Assembly: GCF_004769635.1 (NCBI RefSeq) | Contig: NZ_RQGH01000008.1 | Span: forward strand, 77,401 to 141,400 | DNA length: 64,000 nucleotides | Direction of reading: 5' to 3' | Origin: Leptospira jelokensis | GTDB lineage: Bacteria > Spirochaetota > Leptospiria > Leptospirales > Leptospiraceae | In this document: positions 37,412 to 44,637 of the stretch, in pieces | Position numbering within the stretch: position 1 is the stretch's first letter | Layout of the letters: each line of letters starts with the position of its first letter | The notes under the pieces: generated by a model | The model's database searches: none | What the model saw: the letters and a program-made list of their open reading frames with translations, nothing else | Told to the model about the DNA's origin: nothing | Translations under genes and position numbers: made by a program

Positions 37412-38823
37412 TCCAAAACGAGTGTGATTTCCACCCTTCGGTTTTTGTGTCGATTTGATTCGTTATCGTTTGGTGCTACAGGAAATTCATCCGCATACCC
37501 ACGAAAGGAAATATGTTTTTCATCCATTTTATGATTGTCAACTAATGATTGTAAAACGGACTTAGCACGATCTTCTGATAATTTTTGGTTGTATTCTTTT
37601 TTTCCAATATTGTCTGTATGACCTGACACACGAATCTCACGATCAGGGTATCTTTTTAAGATCTCTGCAATTTTGGCAACTGCGGATTCAGCATCAGGTT
37701 TCAATTTGCTATCATTAAAATCGAACAAAATCGAATCCAAGGAAAACACAATTCCATCCTCAGTACTACGAACTTTCACTGGCAATTGATCCGCAATTCT
37801 ATCCTTTTCCTCAGTGTCTCCCATGGGCATCGCGTTGGGATCTGGATTTTCATTGGTAATAAAAGTTCCTGTAGGATTGGTGTTGGGATTTTGATTCCCA
37901 ACATTCACGGCTTGTGGATTCCCTGAGTTTGGACGATGTTGGTTTTGGATCCGTTTTCCATTTGGCAATCCGTCTCTCGTATAGCCCACAATCAAATCAT
38001 TTAGGATGTCTTCACGGATGGTTTCTTTGTCTTTCGCATTGACTTGGTTCCGTAAAAAATACACTCCTTTGATATGGAAGTTTGCTTCTTGGACTGTGCC
38101 ATTTGGATAAATAAACGTATACGAAAGTTTTACTTCTTTATATTCAGGGACTCCTCGTTCCGCATTAAAAAAAACTGTGCCCGTTGCAAATCCAAATATC
38201 TTATAAGGTACGTTAGGTGCCATTTTTTCAGAATCAGATTTAGAATAAAAAATAGGATAGGTGTAAGTGATTTTTTCGCAATTGCCAGAATAGTTTCCTT
38301 CTCTCCAAGGATAAATCCCTTGGTATGTGTATTCTGGTGTGACTTTCACTCGAATGCGTTCGGATGAAAAATCAAAAGACTCTTCGGCAGGTAATTTCCA
38401 CACATCATTGACAGAGACTGGAGTTTCGGGAAAAGAAGGAAAACTCCGAAGATTCGGCATAGAAAATTCGTTTGGTACTTCGTAACGGCCATTTCGAAAA
38501 AGTGTAAAATCAGACAAAAATTCTTTGTCCTTCCAAAATGGTCCCGATGTTTTGCCATACCGCATATAGGTATCAAACCAAGCATTCACCAAACAGGAAT
38601 CAGTCGAACATTGTTTGGTTTTCATCACCACTCGGTTTTTATCTTCCCGTTCCACTGTTTTTGTCCCCACTCGAAAAAAAACATCATGGTATTCGTTTAA
38701 TTCCAACACTTGGTTCTCATTCCACTTCCATCGGAATTGGGTTTTCAAATCGGGACCTGCAACCAAATCCAATATAGGAACCATTGTTACAAAACAAAAG
38801 AGGAGCAAACGGGTTTGGGACAT
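37408..38823 (-). CDS. OmpA-domain envelope protein
   Basis: A signal peptide (LLLFCFVTMVPILDLVAG) is followed by a beta-rich domain of about 270 residues, an Asn/Pro-rich linker (PNSGNPQAVNVGNQNPNTNP), and a C-terminal OmpA domain. That last domain has ILFDFNDSKLKPDAE, VSGHTDNIGKKEYN, LSEDRAKSV, and NRRVEITL. The Asp in GHTDN and the Arg after LSEDRA match the peptidoglycan-binding residues. ATG 38823 is chosen over the adjacent GTG. It probably links the outer membrane or a periplasmic protein to the wall. Confidence 0.85.
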   Translation of the reverse strand: MSQTRLLLFCFVTMVPILDLVAGPDLKTQFRWKWNENQVLELNEYHDVFFRVGTKTVEREDKNRVVMKTKQCSTDSCLVNAWFDTYMRYGKTSGPFWKDKEFLSDFTLFRNGRYEVPNEFSMPNLRSFPSFPETPVSVNDVWKLPAEESFDFSSERIRVKVTPEYTYQGIYPWREGNYSGNCEKITYTYPIFYSKSDSEKMAPNVPYKIFGFATGTVFFNAERGVPEYKEVKLSYTFIYPNGTVQEANFHIKGVYFLRNQVNAKDKETIREDILNDLIVGYTRDGLPNGKRIQNQHRPNSGNPQAVNVGNQNPNTNPTGTFITNENPDPNAMPMGDTEEKDRIADQLPVKVRSTEDGIVFSLDSILFDFNDSKLKPDAESAVAKIAEILKRYPDREIRVSGHTDNIGKKEYNQKLSEDRAKSVLQSLVDNHKMDEKHISFRGYADEFPVAPNDNESNRHKNRRVEITLVLD

Positions 38824-38932
38824 CACGTTGCAAAGATCGGGGTTTTTTCGGAAAAACTGAGGTCTGATTTGGAAAAAACAACGGGTTTTTGCGATTGACG
38901 AAGGACGGAATTTGGGCTTTACCTGATTTACG

Positions 38933-39844
38933 ATGAAAAACCTTTCTCTGCTTTTTTACATTTTGATTACAATTCAATTTGTCGCCTGTAAAGACAAACA
39001 AACTCTAAAAGTTGCTGGTTCCGAGACCATGAACAGCATGATGCGATTTTTAGGAACAGAATACGAAAAGGTAAATTCAGATGTTCGTGTAACAGTAGAA
39101 GGCGGTGGATCCGAATCGGGAATCGACCGACTTAGAAAAGGAGAGATTGACATGGCAGTTTCTTCTCGTGACCTAAACCAGGCTGAATTTGATGACCTAA
39201 GAAAAACAGGTAACCTCGAAAAAGTTCGTTTGGCTTATGATGGTGTCGCCCTTGTGGTCAATCCAAGCAATCCAGTTTCCAAATTGCATTTGGTCCAAAC
39301 ATCAGATATTTTTTCGGGTAAAATCAAAAACTGGAAGGAGGTTGGAGGACAAGATGCACCCATCTCCATTGTGATTCGCAACGACAAATCCGGAACACAA
39401 GACTACTTCCAAAATCATATTTTAAAACGTAGGGATTTGGGAGAAAAGGAATACACAACCTACAAATCCAATGTGTTTTCTCCAAACGCCAAAATTGTGA
39501 AAGACAATGCAGAAATGGCAAAATACATCCAAGAAAATCCAAATAGCATTGGTTATATGGGCATGGGTTCTGCACTTGTGGACCATAAAGACAAATTAAA
39601 AGCGCTAGAGTATGCAAAAAACGCAAAGGATCCTTTTGTGACTCCTTCCATTCGCAATGTGTACGATAGAAAGTACAAACTAGCACGTGAATTGTTTATT
39701 ATCTATAAAACAGACCAGGGTGATAAAATTGATGCCTTTGTGACTTACCTCACAAGCGAACAAGGGCAGGTGGCAGTGTTACAGTCTGGGTATTTGCGAT
39801 CCTCGCTTCCAGAAGTAGAAGTTTCTGCAGAACCTGTGAAGTAG
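38933..39844 (+). CDS. PstS-like phosphate-binding lipoprotein
   Basis: Periplasmic solute-binding protein of the phosphate family. The lipobox ends IQFVACKDK. Anion-loop blocks are VAGSETMNSMM, GGGSESGIDRLRKGEIDMAVSSRDL, and RNDKSGTQDYF. These match PstS blocks that hold phosphate (T/S-x-S-x-T, SG). No pstC, pstA, pstB or phoU lies next to it, so it is an orphan copy here. It diverges from the OmpA-domain gene across 109 bp, which may hold a shared control region, though no Pho box is recognised. Confidence 0.82.
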   Translation: MKNLSLLFYILITIQFVACKDKQTLKVAGSETMNSMMRFLGTEYEKVNSDVRVTVEGGGSESGIDRLRKGEIDMAVSSRDLNQAEFDDLRKTGNLEKVRLAYDGVALVVNPSNPVSKLHLVQTSDIFSGKIKNWKEVGGQDAPISIVIRNDKSGTQDYFQNHILKRRDLGEKEYTTYKSNVFSPNAKIVKDNAEMAKYIQENPNSIGYMGMGSALVDHKDKLKALEYAKNAKDPFVTPSIRNVYDRKYKLARELFIIYKTDQGDKIDAFVTYLTSEQGQVAVLQSGYLRSSLPEVEVSAEPVK

Positions 39845-39916
39845 GGGGGGAATTCTCACTTTATCTAAATAGATTAATCGGTCACCCTACCCAAAAACCC
39901 TCCCAATTCACTTACA

Positions 39917-39949
39917 ATCGCACCCGGTCGGAATTCCGACCGGTGTGAT
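39917..39949. terminator. long palindrome between convergent genes
   Basis: A 20-bp perfect palindrome (39924-39943, centred on GAATTC) is extended by ATCGCA/TGTGAT arms with one bulged C. This gives about 16 paired bases. A second small hairpin GATGC-GTA-GCATC follows at 39947-39959. It lies between the ends of the PstS-like and NHL-lipoprotein genes, fitting a two-way transcript end. No T-run is present. Confidence 0.5.
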
Positions 39950-39963
39950 GCGTAGCATCCCCC

Positions 39964-41502
39964 TCAATACACCAAAATCCTATGGTTGTTTTGGTCGTTA
40001 ATGTACAATTGTCCCTGTCGATTGAACGTGATGCTTGAAGGCGCATACAAACTGGCAGGATTTACAGAACCACCAGTACAAGCCCCGACATTGTTTGACA
40101 CGGCACAAGTAAGGTTATTGTATTGACCAAATACGGCCACTGCTGTATGACCAGTGGTTTGTGTCGATTTAGGAAAGACCACCACACGGTTGTTACCAGT
40201 ATCGGAGACATATAAGTTTTCACTTTGGTCGAGGGCAATCCATGTAGGATTGTTCAAAGCTGTGGCTGATGCGATCGATAATGTATTGTTTGTAAAATTC
40301 GATTGGCCATAGACCCGCGTTGCGGTTGTGGATCCAACTGGGAAGTACAATACTCGGTGGTTCGGAGAATCGGCAACATACAAGCCACCTTTGGAATCGA
40401 CAGCCATTCCAAATGGTCCGGTAAATCTCGTTTCCGAGGTACCGTTAGTACTACTTGAAAAATCCACTTGTCCATACACCCTTGTTGCCGTTGTGGATCC
40501 AGGTGGGAAGTAAACGATACGAATGTTGAAAGCTTCAGCAACATACAGTCCACCTTCAGGTGATAAGGCAACGGCGCGAGGAGCATTGAATGCCGTATCT
40601 GATAAACCAGTAATTGCAGTTGTGTAACTCGTTTGACCGTAAATTCTAGCCGGTACATTGGATGAATTAGGAAAGTACAAGATTCTATGGTTGCCAAGAT
40701 CAGTGGCATATAAGCCATTCTCTCGGTCGAGTATGATCCCTCGGACTGAACTCATATTTCCCGCTGATGCGGTTCCACCTCCACAAGATTGATTGTTATT
40801 GGCGATATCACAATTGAAGTTTCCAAATTGACCATATACAAATGTCGATTGATTGGTATTAGGTGGAAAGTATTGGATCCGATTCACCCCTGCAATGTAG
40901 ACCCCACCATCGGAATCAGTCACCACACCTGTTGGCGAGCTTAAGTTTTGGTTATTGGGATTGGGACTATCCAAACAACTTCCATTATTATAAGCGGACC
41001 TACAAGTAAGCGAACCATACTGGCCGTAAACAAAAGTCGCGGAGGGTTCTGCCACTTGTAAGGTAAGATTCACGGTGGCAAAACCAGGGCTATTCCGAGT
41101 GACTCGGACGGTGGTTGGTGCCGTGACGGAAAGAGTAGTGCCTTTGATTTCTCCCGTTGCCGGATCAAAACTAAGACCAGATGGTAAATTCCCTTCGATC
41201 GCATAACTTGAATTTGTCTCAAATTCAGGTAAGATGGAAACTGGAAAATTTAAATAAAAACGAAATTGGGTATAACGGTAACCAAAAGGGGGAACATCCA
41301 CCAGTTTGTAACCGCAATGGTAAGAACCAGAGGCGGTACTTGCTTGTAAAATAACAGTGGGAATAAAGTCATCGGACTTTAGATCACAAAGGTTGTTTAG
41401 GCCCTCTGGTTTGCAAGCATTGGCCACAATTGGAAGAGAGAAGAGGAATATGATCTTGTAAAAAAATTTCCATTTTAGCTTTTGGTGAACAATGATTTCC
41501 AC
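39964..41502 (-). CDS. NHL-repeat lipoprotein
   Basis: A GTG start at 41502 with AAGGA nine bases upstream gives a signal IIFLFSLPIVANAC, with Cys as probable lipid acceptor. A putative Ig-like module (LPSGLSFDPATGEIKG) leads to five or six NHL repeats. Each unit reads P..V..D..GGLYVAD..NHRVLYFP...TTATRVYGQ. The fold is likely a beta-propeller for binding. Cys pairs recur in two repeats (CRSAYNNGSCL, CDIANNNQSC). The longer frame to 41640 is overlap with the cyclase gene; the chosen start overlaps its end by 28 bp. Confidence 0.8.
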   Translation of the reverse strand: MEIIVHQKLKWKFFYKIIFLFSLPIVANACKPEGLNNLCDLKSDDFIPTVILQASTASGSYHCGYKLVDVPPFGYRYTQFRFYLNFPVSILPEFETNSSYAIEGNLPSGLSFDPATGEIKGTTLSVTAPTTVRVTRNSPGFATVNLTLQVAEPSATFVYGQYGSLTCRSAYNNGSCLDSPNPNNQNLSSPTGVVTDSDGGVYIAGVNRIQYFPPNTNQSTFVYGQFGNFNCDIANNNQSCGGGTASAGNMSSVRGIILDRENGLYATDLGNHRILYFPNSSNVPARIYGQTSYTTAITGLSDTAFNAPRAVALSPEGGLYVAEAFNIRIVYFPPGSTTATRVYGQVDFSSSTNGTSETRFTGPFGMAVDSKGGLYVADSPNHRVLYFPVGSTTATRVYGQSNFTNNTLSIASATALNNPTWIALDQSENLYVSDTGNNRVVVFPKSTQTTGHTAVAVFGQYNNLTCAVSNNVGACTGGSVNPASLYAPSSITFNRQGQLYINDQNNHRILVY

Positions 41503-42971
41503 TTGGAAGGTTCCTTCAGTTTTTTTCGACTCAATTGAAAGACTGGTACGGGAGTGCCCACTCCCTTCAAGGTTGCTTTTTGTTTGCGATAAAAGTAACC
41601 ATGCTCTTTGACCAGAGATTCGGATCCTGTTGCATTCCAAACGGTTTCACTGAGCCAGACCTCTCCCGATTTGGCAAGGCCTTGCACCCGTGCGGCAATG
41701 TTCACAGATTGTCCAAAATAATCGAGGCGTTCATCATTGACAACCGCTAATGCGGACCCTTCGTTCAGTCCCACCTTCAATCCAATTTCGTAACCTTCTT
41801 CTTTCCACTGTGTGTTCATGGATTCAATTCGTTCCATCATTTCTAAAGCTGCGAGTAACCCTTCGGTTGGAGTGGAAAAGGTAGCCATGATGGCATCTCC
41901 CATGGTTTTGACAATGGCACCTTTGAACTTTCGCACAATCTCTGTTAGGATCCGAAAGTGTTCTTGTACCAATTTGTACGCGAAAATATCCCCAGCTGTA
42001 TCATACATTTCTGTAGAACCCTTTAGGTCAGTGAACATGATTGTAAGTGATTTCACATTTAAATTTAAATCGGGAGATAGTTTTTGGATGCGGAATAGAT
42101 CACGGAACGATTGGTTGTTTAACAACATCTTCGCTGTTAAAAAGGAATGGCGTATCGTCGGATATTCTTTTGCAATCCGACCTATTTCATTTGGGTTTGG
42201 TGTTAGGACATTCAGACCCACTTGGAAGCGAGTACGGTTGTGAATCGTAAACTTGTGTGTTCCCAACGGAATGGAGATTGTATCTGGTTTCATCCCACTT
42301 TCCATCAAATCCACTAAATACGATTGGTTGGAAGGTGGCAAACTTGGATCTACCGAAAATAGGCACATGGCATTTCGGTCGATACTCACAAATTGTACGA
42401 GATGGCCTTGTAATCCGCCGAAACTTGTCTCATAAGTAAAATGATAGGCATCATCTGGTTTTATCTTCGCATAATCTTTGATTGTCGACTGGATCCAATC
42501 CCTTAGTTCGGTTGACTTATCAAAGTTTTCGGAGAAAAAATAGCGAAAGTAGTTTTGTACATCCACAAAGGGATCAATTTCGTTTTTTTGAAGAGAAGGG
42601 TGGATTTGGAAGGCAACTTCCACCTGGTCGTCTAGTAATGTTGGAACTACAATATTACAAGATACACAATGGAATTCTTTTCCTTCGATTTCATCCAATT
42701 TATGATGGCTATGGACAATTCCACCGCACATCGGACAAATCAAATTATAAGCAAAATCAAAAAGTCCAACTTTTGCCGCGTGCACAAAAAAATCCACAGA
42801 GTCATTTTCGCTTACATTATGTTCTGCGGCAAATTTCAGTGGATTGACACGGAGCAGTTTCCAATCATCGGAATGGTTTACGTAATTCTCGGCGACCTTT
42901 AAGATTTCTGGTTTTAAAACGGGGAAAGTTGTCAGTGTGTCAAATTTTTGTTTGATGATAGAATGATTCAA
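41475..42971 (-). CDS. class III adenylate cyclase with N-terminal zinc-ribbon domain
   Basis: Residues about 302-480 are a class III cyclase domain: metal-binding Asp315 in FTDLKGST and Asp359 in KTMGDAIMA, with Asn424 and Arg428 in GQSVNIAARV. Lys355 and Asp417 fit adenine selection, so cAMP is the expected product. The N-part resembles DUF5939, often fused to such cyclases, and carries Cys79-x2-Cys82 and Cys102-x2-Cys105, a probable zinc ribbon. No membrane segment is seen, so it is cytosolic. The TTG start overlaps the hpt stop. Confidence 0.88.
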   Translation of the reverse strand: MNHSIIKQKFDTLTTFPVLKPEILKVAENYVNHSDDWKLLRVNPLKFAAEHNVSENDSVDFFVHAAKVGLFDFAYNLICPMCGGIVHSHHKLDEIEGKEFHCVSCNIVVPTLLDDQVEVAFQIHPSLQKNEIDPFVDVQNYFRYFFSENFDKSTELRDWIQSTIKDYAKIKPDDAYHFTYETSFGGLQGHLVQFVSIDRNAMCLFSVDPSLPPSNQSYLVDLMESGMKPDTISIPLGTHKFTIHNRTRFQVGLNVLTPNPNEIGRIAKEYPTIRHSFLTAKMLLNNQSFRDLFRIQKLSPDLNLNVKSLTIMFTDLKGSTEMYDTAGDIFAYKLVQEHFRILTEIVRKFKGAIVKTMGDAIMATFSTPTEGLLAALEMMERIESMNTQWKEEGYEIGLKVGLNEGSALAVVNDERLDYFGQSVNIAARVQGLAKSGEVWLSETVWNATGSESLVKEHGYFYRKQKATLKGVGTPVPVFQLSRKKLKEPSKWKSLFTKS

Positions 42972-43480
42972 TCCGTGCCCTCTAACTTAGCAACATACGG
43001 TAAATTACGAAATTTTCCTTTATAATCGAGTCCATATCCCACAAGAAAATCATCTTCGATGATAAATCCAGGATAATCCACAAGGATATGTGGGTTTGCC
43101 TTTTGCTGTTTCCAAAAAAGAGCTGCCACTTTTAAATCCTTTGGATTTTGTTTTTGGACTTCGGTCAGGAGGTATTCCAAAGTTTTCCCCGTATCCACTA
43201 TGTCTTCGACAAGCAAAACAGACTTGTTTTGCACAGATTTTTTTAATTCTTTCGTAATTTTGAATTCTCCAGAAGTGGTCCCGTCACCATAAGAAGAAGC
43301 TGCCATAAAATCGACTTCATGAGGGATGGCAATACTCCTGCAAAGATCCGCCGTAAAGATAAACCCGCCATTGAGAATCCCAATGACAACTAAATCTTTA
43401 CTTAAAAAATCTCGAGAGATTTCGCGTGCTAATTCTTCGACACGGTGGTGGATGCGCTCTTCTGAATACAGTGGTTTCAT
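42968..43480 (-). CDS. hpt: hypoxanthine phosphoribosyltransferase
   Basis: Purine salvage enzyme joining hypoxanthine or guanine to PRPP. The PRPP loop is VLLVEDIVDTGKT; IGILNGGFIF and YGLDYKGKFRNLPYV are the other family blocks. The start at ATG 43480 (MKPLYSEER) forms an ATGA overlap with the sixA stop. The frame extends upstream only inside sixA. The 170-residue length is normal. The end overlaps the start of the adenylate cyclase gene, linking purine supply and cAMP genes in one transcript. Confidence 0.93.
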   Translation of the reverse strand: MKPLYSEERIHHRVEELAREISRDFLSKDLVVIGILNGGFIFTADLCRSIAIPHEVDFMAASSYGDGTTSGEFKITKELKKSVQNKSVLLVEDIVDTGKTLEYLLTEVQKQNPKDLKVAALFWKQQKANPHILVDYPGFIIEDDFLVGYGLDYKGKFRNLPYVAKLEGTD

Positions 43481-43989
43481 TCTTTCCCTATTTGCCCAGG
43501 GATCCAGAATACTACTAATTGGCAACTTCCCCAACTAAGATTTTTCCAAGAATCCTCAGAAAAACTAAGCCCGAGAAAGGAAGCAGTTGGGAATTTTTGG
43601 AAGAGGGATTTTTCTTTCTCCCCCAAAACAAGGGAAGAGCCCAATTCTTCGAGTCCTGGATTGTGACCGACCAAGCAAACGGAACGAGTGCTAGACGGAA
43701 GGCCATGCAAAACAAATAATAAATCTTCTTTGTCTGCGTCGTATAAGTTTTCGCGGATTTCAGGTTTTGGAAACCGGAGGATTTCCTTACGAAGTGAGGA
43801 ATAGGTTTTTAAGGTTCGTTCGGAAGGGGAAACCAAACATTGGTCAAATTCAAACCGGCTTTCTTTGAGATACTCTCGTAAAGCTTTGGATTGTTCTTTT
43901 CCCCTGCGGGACAAAGTCCTTTCCAAATCGGTTTCGTACGGTAAGTCCCATTCAGACTTCCCGTGCCGTAAAAGATAAATATGTTTCAT
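43477..43989 (-). CDS. sixA: phosphohistidine phosphatase SixA
   Basis: Histidine-phosphatase-superfamily enzyme of 170 aa with the RHG motif (His9 is the nucleophile) in LLRHGKSEWD and GHNPGLEEL near residue 110. SixA dephosphorylates phosphohistidine on signalling or PTS proteins. The SSPSERTLKT-type block is LVSPSERTLKTY. It is first in the four-gene run and stops within the hpt start as ATGA. The length is typical. Its target in this organism is unknown. Confidence 0.9.
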   Translation of the reverse strand: MKHIYLLRHGKSEWDLPYETDLERTLSRRGKEQSKALREYLKESRFEFDQCLVSPSERTLKTYSSLRKEILRFPKPEIRENLYDADKEDLLFVLHGLPSSTRSVCLVGHNPGLEELGSSLVLGEKEKSLFQKFPTASFLGLSFSEDSWKNLSWGSCQLVVFWIPGQIGKE

Positions 43990-44034
43990 ACGAATAGTTT
44001 AGTCGAAACATTCGCTTTAGAAATCACGAAATCG

Positions 44035-44631
44035 CTATTTTTGTATTTCTTTTTCGTATTTCGAAATGAGTTCGTTATTGTTTTTACAGGAAAATTTTGT
44101 CCGCATTTGGTTTAGGTGGTATTCCACCGTTTTACGGGATTTTTGGATGCGGTCTGCCACTTCATTTTGGGAAAGGCCTTGCACGAGTAGGTTCAAAATT
44201 TCCATTTGGAATGCAGAGAATGGAAGTTGGACTTTACTCACCCCGTCAGATACAAATGATCCACCCTTCATCACAAGTTGGATGACTTCCGGAAGTTTGG
44301 AGATAGGGTCAGATTTTAGCATATACCCATCAGCTTTTGATTTGAGAGCGTCTTCTACATACACTCGGCTTCCATGTAACGAGAAGATAATGACCTTTGT
44401 GGGTTGGTGTTTTTCTTTGATTTCGCGTAATACATCAATTCCATTCCGATCCGGTAAATCAATGTCAAGGACTAGGACATCGATCGGATTGGATTCGAGG
44501 AAGGAAAACAAATCGGCAGCAGTTCGAAATTCTCCGGCAAGAGAAAAGAAAGGATTGGATTTCAGAATAGATATGATTCCTTCAGTGACAACGGAATGGT
44601 CTTCTAAGATAGCAATTTTAACAGATTCCAC
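44035..44631 (-). CDS. NarL/LuxR-type response regulator
   Basis: A receiver domain (acidic pair in ILEDH, phosphate acceptor Asp56 in VLVLDIDLPDRNG, conserved Ser in IIFSLHG, Lys in YMLKSDP) is joined to a LuxR helix-turn-helix: MEILNLLVQGLSQNEVADRIQKSRKTVEYHLNQM. The start is GTG 44631. The divergent hybrid-kinase start is only six bases away. The pair may form one signalling system, although the kinase has its own receiver. Confidence 0.88.
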   Translation of the reverse strand: MESVKIAILEDHSVVTEGIISILKSNPFFSLAGEFRTAADLFSFLESNPIDVLVLDIDLPDRNGIDVLREIKEKHQPTKVIIFSLHGSRVYVEDALKSKADGYMLKSDPISKLPEVIQLVMKGGSFVSDGVSKVQLPFSAFQMEILNLLVQGLSQNEVADRIQKSRKTVEYHLNQMRTKFSCKNNNELISKYEKEIQK

Positions 44632-44637
44632 AACCTT

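Noticed and set aside
40100..41050. Periodic sequence that could look like a CRISPR or tandem DNA repeat
   Set aside because: The period comes from NHL repeats in the encoded lipoprotein; unit lengths and DNA sequence vary and the frame is intact.
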